Origin: Rhynchopus sp. YZ270_cl-10
Taxonomy: Eukaryota; Euglenozoa; Diplonemea; Diplonemida; Diplonemidae
Assembly (NCBI GenBank): GCA_964035575.1
Contig: OZ037875.1
Location: 1,116,001-1,180,000, forward strand
Length of the DNA: 64,000 nt
Reading direction: 5' to 3'
The notes below the pieces were generated by a model that made no database searches, was not told where the DNA came from, and saw only the letters and a program-made list of their open reading frames with translations. The position numbers and the translations under genes are program-made. This document shows positions 48,857 to 57,626 of this stretch, piece by piece. Every line of letters begins with the position of its first letter. Positions within the stretch are counted from its first letter, which is position 1.

Positions 48857-49387
48857 ATGCGTGCCGCCGCGTTCATGTGTCTTCTTGGTGTTGCGTCTGC
48901 AGGTACGCACTACTCCTTTGTGAAGTTCGAGGCAAACGGTGCGGTTGTCACTGGGAACTCGGACATCACTCACATTGGTGGGGAGGAGCTTGATCGATCG
49001 GAGTGGATCCAGGCCAACCGTCTGTCACACGGTCTCAAGCGTGATATCGGTACTGGTGCACGGGTTTCTGGGGACACATTGTACAGTAACATCGAGTTCA
49101 CACTTCCAATGGGTCCGGCTGTGCCGATGCTGATGCAGGCGCTGGAGAGGGGGCACACTGTGAATGCCGTTGTGAAGCGCTTCCACAACCGCCGTGACGG
49201 GCAGGAGGAGAAGTACATGGAGATTGTGTGCACCGACGGGAGGCTCGCGGGGGTGGAGGTGGCCGACAACGCTAATGGCGAAACGATCGTCCACGTCTCA
49301 TACGCGTTCCACTCGATGAGCATCGGACACGTGGGAGAGGATGGCAATACCAAGGCTTTCCTCAGCCCTTCGTCCAGCCTGGCGTAG
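48857..49387 (+). CDS. Secreted Hcp-like protein 2
   Basis: 176 aa from ATG 48857. The frame is open back to 48455, but the signal peptide MRAAAFMCLLGVASA fixes the start, and both paralogs share CTCTACACTTTTTCACA just before the ATG. It is nearly identical to paralog 1 through about residue 135 (silent and conservative changes: HTSYSNIQ to DTLYSNIE). It then diverges in the last strands (VADNANGETIVHVSYAFHSM) and ends AFLSPSSSLA instead of the FDW region. The C-terminal divergence is where Hcp subunits pack in the ring, so the two may not be interchangeable. Confidence 0.65.
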   Translation: MRAAAFMCLLGVASAGTHYSFVKFEANGAVVTGNSDITHIGGEELDRSEWIQANRLSHGLKRDIGTGARVSGDTLYSNIEFTLPMGPAVPMLMQALERGHTVNAVVKRFHNRRDGQEEKYMEIVCTDGRLAGVEVADNANGETIVHVSYAFHSMSIGHVGEDGNTKAFLSPSSSLA

Positions 49388-49984
49388 AAGTGCTGTGTGT
49401 CTATTATATTGTGTTTTTGAAAAATACAAAGCTCGAATTTTACAAAATGAAAAAGCGGGAGGAAAAACCAAAAAAATCCCTGTTCTCACAACAAGTCGTA
49501 CAAAGAAAAAAAAAGCAGGAGAGTAGAAGGGAGCAGTGTTTCCCACGTTCTCCACAGGTCAAGGGTGGAAAACACTTTTCTCCGAGTTTCTTAAACACCG
49601 AAGAAACAAACGCTTTCAGTGCTTTTTTTTTCCTCTTCCAATCCACAGACCAGCGTGAGAGCTGACTTTCCCCCCCGGTACCCCTTGCCACAGGCCCCCG
49701 GTGGCCCATTGGCGGAAACCTTGAATTGATAACGTATGGACAGCTCACTTTTTTTCTCGTGTGAGCTCCGCACGCCGTTCGCCTTTTTTATTTTTATTTT
49801 TTTGAATTATTGCGAGTCTTTCCCAAAATCCCTCTCTGCTCCTTTGCTTTCCTCGCTCCGTTGATATTCCTTTTTCCCTCTTCCCGTTTGTCCTTAGAGC
49901 ATATCCATGCTTAAAGGTATCAAAAAACCGTTTTGTTTGTTGTCATTTTTCTCCTCAGACTTCTGGGGAAAATAGTAATCCAAA
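49388..49984. other. Intergenic, no gene seen
   Basis: A/T-rich. A GC-balanced stretch (49640-49720) contains GGTACCCCTTGCCACAGG but no convincing frame. Confidence 0.5.
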
Positions 49985-50040
49985 GGCTTCGACATTGAGT
50001 ACAGATCTTTATACCAGTAGGTGTAAATTGAGATTGTCAC
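49985..50040 (+). repeat. Short hairpin element, family F
   Basis: GCTTCGACATTGAGTACAGA TCTTTATACCAG ... GAGATTGTCACTG. Close to the copy at 7301. Confidence 0.55.
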
Positions 50041-50164
50041 TGCAACAAAAAGCAGTGCACAGGGTCTCTGCCTATAACCCAGGGGCTCCGCTACCGTATA
50101 AAGTTCTGTTGCGGCGCAACAGAAGTCTGAAATTTTTCAAAAAAAAAAAAAAAAAAAAACACTT

Positions 50165-51473
50165 TGGGGGGTATGTAATTTGACCGGTTCTGACCGGTAA
50201 CTAAACCAGTGTGTTGTCAAAAATTCCCGAAATAATCGGGTATTTTTGTGTACAAATAGTACCCGGTCAAAATAGGGTATGTAATTTGACCGGCACCCCA
50301 TTTTGACCGGCATTTTGACCGGGTACTATTTATACACAAAAAACACGGGTTGCCTACGACGCTTCTAAGGTGCTCGCTCTCCATACCTAGACCCTCGAAT
50401 TTTTTTTTTTTGCTAATTTCGACGATTTGAGGCCATTAAAAGCAAAATTTGGCACTTTTGAGCATCTAGGGGGGTCTAAAACGCGGTTCCGCGAACCCAA
50501 AATTTCGTGATTTTTACCAAAAACAAGTCGATTTTTGAAAAAATCTCAAAAAAAAAAATCCCAAATTTTTTTTTTCACAAGTGTTTTTGAGGCCTGCTCA
50601 CTACACCCTAGGTCCCCTTCTGGGACCAAAAAGTCAAAAAAAGCAAGAATTGGGCTGTTTTGAGCATCTAGAGTTTATTCCCCAGTCATTTTCTGTACCA
50701 CCAGTGCATTTAGTATGGGCCAGCGCCTTGTCAAAAAATCAAAAAATCTCAAAAAAAAAAATTTTTTTTTTCGGGAAAATTTCGACCCCTGAGTTGGGTT
50801 TTTGGGCACCAAAAAGTGCAAAAAAACGCAAAAATCGGGTGTTTTGACGATCTGGGTGTAAACCATATGCATTATGCACCTTATGCATTACTGCAGGGGC
50901 CCACATTTCGTGTACAAAAACACGCATATTTCACATTTCCTTAGCAATTCTTTTCACAAGTACGGAGTTTGACCTGACAAAATTTTGTTTTATCGCCCAA
51001 AATCGGGCGTGGTAGGTCATAAAATGGCCCAAAGAATCCAAAGAAAACCTCAGAAATAGATGTTCGCGAAAAAATTTCGCAAGTCAAAATTCAGCCGCAA
51101 TACCCTGTGACTGTAGTGGCTAGAGAACACGCATGCAGACCCGTTCCTTGCAATTTCCAGTGTTGTGTTTATCAATGCATGCATCCAGAGGACCCCTGGT
51201 TTACGAAATCGTAAGCACTCCTGTGCAAAAATGAAGTCGGTTTTTGACCCAAAATCGGGTGGGTGGGTCATAATTTGCTCCAAATTTGGCCGAAAATCGG
51301 GATTTTTCTGAAAATTTCATTGTGCCCAGCAAAAATCCTTGCTTTTTTGAAGAATTTTCCAAAAAATATGCTATACCCCCTATGACTGGACCCAACTCCC
51401 CTCACTCTTTTTTTTTTCACCCAAAGGGCCGGTCAAATTTTACACACTAATACACAAAGTTACATACCCCCCT
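50165..51473. mobile_element. Non-coding inverted-repeat element, about 1.3 kb
   Basis: Ends GGGGGGTATGTAA and the complement TTACATACCCCCC. Each end also has TTTGACCGG / CCGGTCAAA, and the left end has four further GACCGG copies. The interior is AT-rich with AAAATCGGG motifs and no coding frame. Target duplication not clear. Likely a non-autonomous DNA transposon or MITE. Confidence 0.5.
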
Positions 51474-51877
51474 TTATAAATTTTTTTTTTTTATTATATT
51501 TTCTTTTTCCTTTTGACTCCGTGGTTAACCTCGTGTGAGGTTGCGCGGAGTTCGCAGTCAGGCCAGGGAGCCACATAACAAGGCTCGTCTGCCACATAGT
51601 GGGGGGAGATCTGTGCAGCCTGTATGTTCCCCCCGATTTTCGTGGTAAATGGGGAGGCGCTTCCGTATAACGGCAACCCACAAGAGTAGAACGACAACCA
51701 AACTTTTGAGAAACAGACGCCAATGAGACCTAGAGTCTCTCTTCTGACTTGTGTGCTACAGACAAACATGACAACGCTAACCACGACTGCCACGGCAGAG
51801 CGGGGTCCCTAACGGTTCACTGGGGGGGATCCACATAGATAAAGAAAACAAAAAATACGAAAGCAAGGAAGAAAACC

Positions 51878-51912
<35 letters not shown>

Positions 51913-52286
51913 ATGGTTGAACCACGAGAGTACCATGGGGAACTGGGTTGCTGACCGCACCATCCATCCAGGCTATACCTCAATTTTTTTTTGCCTGCGG
52001 CGCCATTTTTCCTTTTTTGCTCCGCAAAAAAGGATTCGATGTGTGACTCTGTGCTGTAAAAAGCTAGATTTTTACACTGTACCCTAATTTTTTTTTCGCC
52101 TGCGGCTGCTGAAAAACTGTTTTTGGGCACAAAAACAGCTGACCCCCCTATTTTGAAATCTGAATCCCTGGATAAGACACTGGCGCAGGGTGAAAAAAAA
52201 AACCCCCGCAACAGAACTCAAAAAAAATCTGAAAACGTAGCGGAGGGGCTGCTATAACCTCAAACAAAAAAAAAAAAATTAGCACA
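51474..52286. other. Intergenic with a GC-balanced island
   Basis: Bases 51510-51830 are GC-balanced and open on the minus strand in two frames (for example VADEPCYVAPWPDCELRATS), perhaps an old gene or transposon scrap. A 30-base A run is at 51881-51911. The rest is low complexity. Confidence 0.35.
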
Positions 52287-52345
52287 TTAGCCTTCGGGCG
52301 ACTTTGTGTACAGAACCCGTCCTCGGACAGGTGATTGTCGAAACT
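52287..52345 (+). repeat. Short hairpin element, family F
   Basis: TTAGCCTTCGGGCGACTTTG TGTACAGAACCCGTCCTCGG ACAGGTGATTGTCG. CGAC and GTCG close the element, and CCCGTCCTCGGACAGG forms an inner stem. It lies 290 bp upstream of the PDZ-PH gene. Confidence 0.65.
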
Positions 52346-52633
52346 ACAAAAAAGGGGGGTTTTCCTCCCCCCTCACACATCTTTGATGTGCTTATAAGTT
52401 GTTCAATTTTTATTCATCCGGATTTTTTTTTTGTGACAATCTTTCACCGGGTTTTTGCAAAGAAAAACGAAAAAGTGACATTTTTTTAAATAGTAAATCC
52501 ACAATCTACTGGTATGCGGGGTCGGGGTTTCACAACTTTTTTTACAACGATGTGGAAAAGTTGTGAAACCCCCCGTATAGCACAATCCTACACACCGTTC
52601 TACATTCCAGAAAAAACACACACAAACCTAACA

Positions 52634-55052
52634 ATGTCCGAGGAGGTTCGGGTTATTTTGGTAGGAGAGAAATGGGAGGCGAAGGAGAAGATGAGCGACA
52701 ACCTCATGTTTAAAATGAAGGCAAGCGAGAGCCTGAAGTCGCAAGGGGAGGAGATGGCCAAGCTTTTGGGGCGGCCTGACCTGGGCGGGCTGGAATTTTT
52801 CAAGGGGAAGGGGAAGCCGCCGGCGGTTACCCCTGGGGTGAAGCTGAACCTCTCTAAGGTCGCTTCCGACGTCGCGACAAAAGCGGGCAGCATTGTCATC
52901 TACGTCAAGGAGAAGGAGAAGAAGGAGAAGACTGCAGCACCGCCTAGCAACAACGTCAAGCTCCTTCTCTGCGGAGACGACTGGAAGGCCAAGACAAAGC
53001 TCTCCGACAACCTCATGGCCGACATCAAGAAGGACCAAACCCTCGAGTCCTCCCTGCCAGACATCCTCAAGCTTCTCAAGCTTTCGTCCCTCGAAGGCTA
53101 CCACCTCTGCAAAGGGCGCGGCAAAGCACCAGAGATCACCGCAGGCACAACCATGGACCTAGCGCGCACCCCAGAATCCCTCAATCTCCAAGCCGCCGCA
53201 TTTGTCTACGTCAAGAAGGTGAAGAAGGCAGACGCAGCCAAGCCCAAGGAGGTACGCCAGGCAATCTACCAGCTCGGCTCTCTCGTGGACCTGCAAGACG
53301 AAGATACCGACGAATGGACAGGCGGTCAAGTGACGGTCCTCCACAACGATGGGTCATACGATGTAAGTCTCGTGTCAGGTGCAGTGGTGCGCTTTGTGGA
53401 TGCAGATGATCTTCGTGTTAGCACAGTATGTAAAAAATGGGCAAAAAAAACAACATTTTTGAAAAACTTCGACGAAACAGCAAAACGACGAAATGAAGTG
53501 TTTCACTTTATTTTCAGTGCCTGCATCATGCGTTTTTGCACTTTCAACTTCTCTCTTTTTCCCCTTAACAGACCCAAGCAGCGAAGGCACCTGCAAAGGA
53601 GGTTTCGAAGGAACAGCAGCTTGAGGCGCTGAAGACACTCTCTGGGGAGTTCCCATCGAAGTCGGTGCCCGAGATCGGAGGGCTGCTGAAGAGCAACAAC
53701 TTTGATGTTGAGGTATGCCCTACACAACCCCCCTTACCTCCTCCACATCACATCACTTCAAAACGACAACAGGGAACACGCAGTCTGCTGAAGGCCAGCA
53801 TGCCCGCTGCGCCTGTAGAGAAGAAGACTCGCCGCAGACGCGACGACGACGAAGACGACTTCAACCCGCTAAAGCCCTACAAGGTAAAGCTCGACGGCAA
53901 AGAAGAGCTTGGTATCGAGTACTTCAGCCAGTCTGGGAAGGTGCTGATTACCAAGGTCTCTGGGGGTGCATGTGGCCGTGCGGGTGTACCGACAGGGCTT
54001 TTGGTTCGTGTTGGTGGTGAGCGGGTGGACTGCAAGGAGGACCTTATCAAGGCAGTGACAACCATCCGCAAGGAAGGCATTCAGCAGTTCGATCTGGAGA
54101 TGGACACACGAGAGGCGGCAGCGGTGTACATTGGTTGCATTGTGGATGCAAGCGTTGGTGCGGATGAGTGGGAGCGTGGTACCGTCATCGCGATCCACCC
54201 CGACGGAGAGGACCTGACGTTCGACGTCAAGCTTGAGGCTGATGGGGAGATTGAGGATGATTTGTCGTTTGGTGATCTGCAGCTCATTAGCGATGCGCAG
54301 CTGAAGGAGGAGCATGATTCGCGCGCACGGAGCAACAGCAACAGCAGTAGCAACACAAGCTTCTTCTCGCAGGCGAAGGCAGAAGGCAAGAAGGTCATCT
54401 CCGGGGGTCCCGACCCGAACGACCCAAACAACCCGACCGACACACCGCCCAACCTGATGCCCGACCACAGCGGCGTGATGCGCAAGAAGGGCAACGACAT
54501 GATCGGTCTCTACAAGAACCGCAAATTCGCGCTCTACGGCACAGCGCTTTACTACTATAAGATGGACAGCAACACCCCCATGGGGGTGCTCGACCTTCGG
54601 CAGTCCCTTGCAATGGACGACCTGGCGAAAGGAAGGGTATGCCTTTTTTCAATTTTTTGCACATTCTCAACCCCCTTCAGTCTGCACCTTCTGCATTAGG
54701 TTTCGGCCAACTTTGAGTACAGAACTTTGTTCCGGCTTTGAGCGCACAAACAAAAGACCCGATCTTTTTTTTGGAGCGAAGTGAATGTCGATACAACAAC
54801 AACATAGGGCCGTACATAGTCGGCCACTGTGTATAGACCATTCAGCAACCCTAGAGTGGAGTTCAGGAATACACATGAATATTAGACGTCATAACACCAC
54901 AAAACACAAAACACAAAACACAGGAGTACTTCGGGATTGGCGGGCGCAACCTTGAACGAGTTTACCACTTCATCTGCGGGAGTGAGGAGGAGAAGACCGA
55001 ATGGATGGACAAGCTGAAGGCCGCAGGTGTGATGGTGAAGCCGTCTACGTGA
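52634..55052 (+). CDS. Multidomain scaffold: duplicated N-terminal modules, CUE-like, PDZ, two Tudor/SH3-like, PH; four exons
   Basis: CDS joins 52634-53425, 53572-53712, 53773-54636 and 54924-55052 (641 aa, all introns phase 0, donors GTATGT/GTATGC). Two homologous modules open it: 3-92 (VILVGEKWEAKEKMSDNL) and 104-194 (KLLLCGDDWKAKTKLSDNL), possibly ubiquitin-like folds. 212-262 (WTGGQVTVLHNDGSYDV) is Tudor/SH3-like. 268-320 (LEALKTLSGEFP, SNNFDVE) resembles a CUE ubiquitin-binding helix set. 335-410 is PDZ (LGIEYFSQSGKVLITKVSG). 415-470 is a second Tudor-like unit (WERGTVIAIHPDGEDLTFDV). About 520-635 is PH (GVMRKKGNDMIGLYKNRKFA to EEKTEWMDKLKAAG), split by the last intron, with the diagnostic Trp in exon 4. 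Probably a membrane-recruited adaptor. Confidence 0.85.
53516..53560 (+). repeat. Short hairpin element, family C, inside an intron
   Basis: AGTGCCTGCATCATGCGTTT then TTGCACTTTCAACTTCTC. GTGC pairs with GCAC. It occupies the 3' half of intron 1 (146 bp) of the scaffold gene. Confidence 0.7.
54696..54792 (+). repeat. Family F-like element inside an intron
   Basis: TTAGGTTTCGGCCAACTTTG AGTACAGAACTTTG ... GTGAATGTCGATA. It fills the first half of intron 3 (287 bp) of the scaffold gene and is longer than other family F copies. Confidence 0.55.
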
Positions 55053-55144
55053 TCTTGAAGAAGTGTGGCAAGAAGTAGTTTGCAGATGTGGACGCTGAAC
55101 GCACGATGCCACTAAAGCCAACAGAAAATGAAACGCAAACTGAA

Positions 55145-55150
55145 AATAAA
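55145..55150 (+). terminator. Poly(A) signal of the scaffold gene
   Basis: AATAAA 93 bases after the stop, overlapping a second AATAAA at 55150. Confidence 0.5.
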
Positions 55151-55155
55151 ATAAA

Positions 55156-55974
55156 GTAATACGCAATCTCGCAAACCAAGTTATTATTTTAGCCTTCAGG
55201 TGAATATGATGCACATCCCTGAATATAGGTTCATAGTTGAAACATAGCAAAAAGTGAAAATGACCCCTTCCAAAAGGTTGTAAAAAAAAGGGGATAAAAT
55301 ATGGACAATGACTCTTGTACAAACGATGATCGTTGATACAAAATGCGGAAACAAACAAACAAAAAAAGCTGAAGACGACGCTGTTTACAAAAAAAAGGGG
55401 GGGGGAAAGCAACAACAGCAACAGGGGAGTATTCGTAACAAGCGACATGGAAAAAAGAGAAGGAAAAGAAAATGAAAAAAAAAAAAAAAACCAAGAATGA
55501 GGAAAAGCAGAGTTGAGTCGCTACTATGTTGTGTGAAGTGAAGAAGGGGGTTTTTTTTGTGGGGCGGGCGGGGTTGCACAGATATTTCTTACATTGTTCA
55601 TTTTTTCTCCAATTTTTTTAGTACCCGTCCATAGGTGTTTGTATTTCCAAATTTCCCGCTTTATTTGAAGCGCAAAGCAAAGTTTTCCCTCCCGCAAAGA
55701 GACATTTAAAAAAAAACCAGAACAGAACCAGATTAGCCCAACGTACAGGATCTTTACGATGACCGACTATTTCTTTTTTCTATTCCCTTCCAAATTTTCC
55801 TCTAAATTACTTCCGCCAAAAAAAAAAGGAATTTTCTTATTTTGGCTGCGTTCGATGAAAATAAATGTGCTTTTCCTGTCGAGTCATCAAAGATTGGTTG
55901 GTAAAATGTGGTTTTTTTTTAGAATATATTTTGAATTATTTGATTAACTCGATGCAATCCCCTTTTTTTTACAG
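55156..55974. other. Intergenic, no gene seen
   Basis: AT-rich with long A and T runs, and GGTGAATATGATGCACATCC near 55200. No coding frame or stable repeat. Confidence 0.5.
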
Positions 55975-56018
55975 GGTGAGTAAGGACCGAGAGCCTTAGG
56001 GCCATCTTATAAACTTTT
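55975..56018 (+). repeat. Short hairpin element, family A, compensated stem
   Basis: GGTGAGTAAGGACCGAGAGC then CTTAGGGCCATCTTATAAAC. The stem is TAAGG/CCTTA instead of TAAGC/GCTTA, a paired change. Confidence 0.7.
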
Positions 56019-56021
56019 ATT

Positions 56022-56135
56022 GGAGTAAGGATAGTCTGGTACCCCCCAGGGTTTGACTTTTGAACTGTCTTTATCGAAACCTTGGTTCTGAACTGTCCAA
56101 AAGTCAAAACCTGGGGGTAGACTGTCCTTATCCCC
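56022..56135. repeat. About 114-bp palindromic MITE-like element
   Basis: GGATAGTCTGGTACCCCCCA GGGTTTGACTTTTGAACTGT is mirrored by GGACAGTTCAGAACC on the complement of the right arm, and the ends read AAGGATAGTCT / AGACTGTCCTT. It directly follows a family A hairpin. Confidence 0.7.
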
Positions 56136-56150
56136 TTTTTTATTTTGTGC

Positions 56151-56210
56151 TTTCATCCAGCTGGCATCGTGGGTCAGCGGGAGGTGCCTGCATCAATAAC
56201 TTCACTTTAT
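56151..56210 (+). repeat. Family C variant
   Basis: TTTCATCCAGCTGGCATCGT GGGTCAGCGGGAGGTGCCTG CATCAATAACTTCAC. Like 23245 and 56931. Confidence 0.6.
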
Positions 56211-56212
56211 CT

Positions 56213-56332
56213 TAAAGGAGAAATAGTTCCTCAGATACGGTCGCCAATCACCCCCCCTCCAACAGGGTAATTGTGCAATCAACAAAAACCTTTTTTTTTC
56301 CTTTTTACTTACCAATCAGAGTTACTATTTTT
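56213..56332 (+). repeat. Hairpin element, family G, copy 4
   Basis: AAAGGAGAAATAGTTCCTCA GATACGGTCGCCAATCACC ... TTGTGCAATCAAC ... CAGAGTTACTATTTTT. Closest to copy 3. Confidence 0.7.
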
Positions 56333-56380
56333 GAGATACACTACCTATGAGAAGGGTTTTGTCTTTCAAGTCACGTTTTT
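56333..56380 (+). repeat. Short hairpin element, family B, diverged
   Basis: AGATACACTACCTATGAGAA GGGTTTTGTCTTTCAAGTCA. Families C, G and B stand in a row here (56151-56380). Confidence 0.55.
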
Positions 56381-56643
56381 TTCTTTTCTAAGGACACCTA
56401 TAGCATAGTACAGCACGGTGCTAGGTTCATTTTTACCCAAATTTCTTCCCCTCCCTTCGTTGGTTGAGCTGGCTTTTTTTTTAAAAAGTATCCTAGCCTT
56501 TCTAACAGGTCGAGCGCATAACCCATTTGGGTGATTGCCGATACCATAAAAAAGGGGATACTAGAGTTTCCTGTCTCATCTCTGCTTAGGGATGGATGTG
56601 TGTCCATTTGTTTGTCTTTGTTGAGCAGTACCCATTTTTTTAA
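56381..56643. other. Intergenic, no gene seen
   Basis: TATAGCATAGTACAGCACGG and T runs; no supported feature. Confidence 0.45.
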
Positions 56644-56717
56644 ACGCGCACTACTTTGTGAGCGGAAAGTGTCACGTCATTCACCCAACCTTGATCCGCA
56701 ACACCTCCACTCAACAG
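56644..56717 (+). repeat. Repeat family H, copy 2
   Basis: ACGCGCACTACTTTGTGAGC GGAAAGTGTCACGTC ... TCCGCAACACCTCCACTCAA. Matches 5020-5100. Confidence 0.65.
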
Positions 56718-56930
56718 CGCGTAGAGGTAGTGAGTGGAAGACGAGATAAATGTGCATAGAAGTGTCAACGCATCAAACAACTACAAGAAGGGTGGTGAGA
56801 GAACGACACGAATGACACTATTCAGATTATAAGAAAAAAAAAACAGGGAATCTGTGAGCGGGAGGGAATTTTATTCTTTTTTTTTTTCATCTACTGTTGT
56901 ATGCCATAGGGTACTTTGTGCTTTCATCCG

Positions 56931-56984
56931 GATGGCTGGCATCGTACGTGGGTCAGTCGGAGGTGCCTGCATCCACAACCACAG
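56931..56984 (+). repeat. Family C variant
   Basis: GATGGCTGGCATCGTACGTG GGTCAGTCGGAGGTGCCTGC ATCCACAACC. Shares CATCGTACGTGGGTCAGTCG with 23245. Confidence 0.6.
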
Positions 56985-57388
56985 TTCTTTTTTCTTTTTT
57001 CTTTTTTCTTTTTTCTTTTTTGTAACGATACCTTTGTTTCAAATGACAATGCATTTCTCTGTGTATGTAGTTCCCCTCCCCCCCAACATGAGGCTATAGG
57101 TCGCTATTATTAGGACATCCTCATCACCGCCACCTCTTCCTTCCACACTATGTTTCCTAAGAACTTCTCTGCACATGGTTGCGCATTTTGCCCAAAAATT
57201 ACAGGAAAAAAAAAAAATAGAAAAAATAAAGAACACAAAAGAGAGGATACCAAAAAACAAAACCACAACGGAAAGCGAGCCGAAGAAAACGTTTTTTTTT
57301 TTTTTTTTTTCACCCCCCAATTATATTATTTTTTTAGGACATGATTGGGGGTCCACCCCACACTACAGCCAGGTCATTTTTGTACCAA
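56985..57388. other. Intergenic, no gene seen
   Basis: Contains a (TTTTTTC)n tract near 56996 and long T runs at 57292-57311. Overlapping weak frames on both strands. Confidence 0.5.
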
Positions 57389-57437
57389 AGGTACACTGTT
57401 CACGAGAGGGCTTTGCATTTCAATATCAACCCTTTTT
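57389..57437 (+). repeat. Short hairpin element, family B
   Basis: GGTACACTGTTCACGAGAGG GCTTTGCATTTCAATATCAA. TGTA has become TGCA. It lies 190 bp upstream of the flippase start. Confidence 0.7.
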
Positions 57438-57626
57438 TTTTTTTTACTTCATCACCATCACGCTATAAATAGCACTTGCGGAACCCCCTTCACCTCACCC
57501 CACCTCGCCTATTCCAGGGGGAACACGCCCCCCACCCCCTTTCCCCTCCTCCCCTCCCCTCCCCTCCCTCCTTTCCTCTCCCCTCTCATCATTTGTGTAG
57601 CAACGTGGTGAGGCCTTCTGCAGTAC

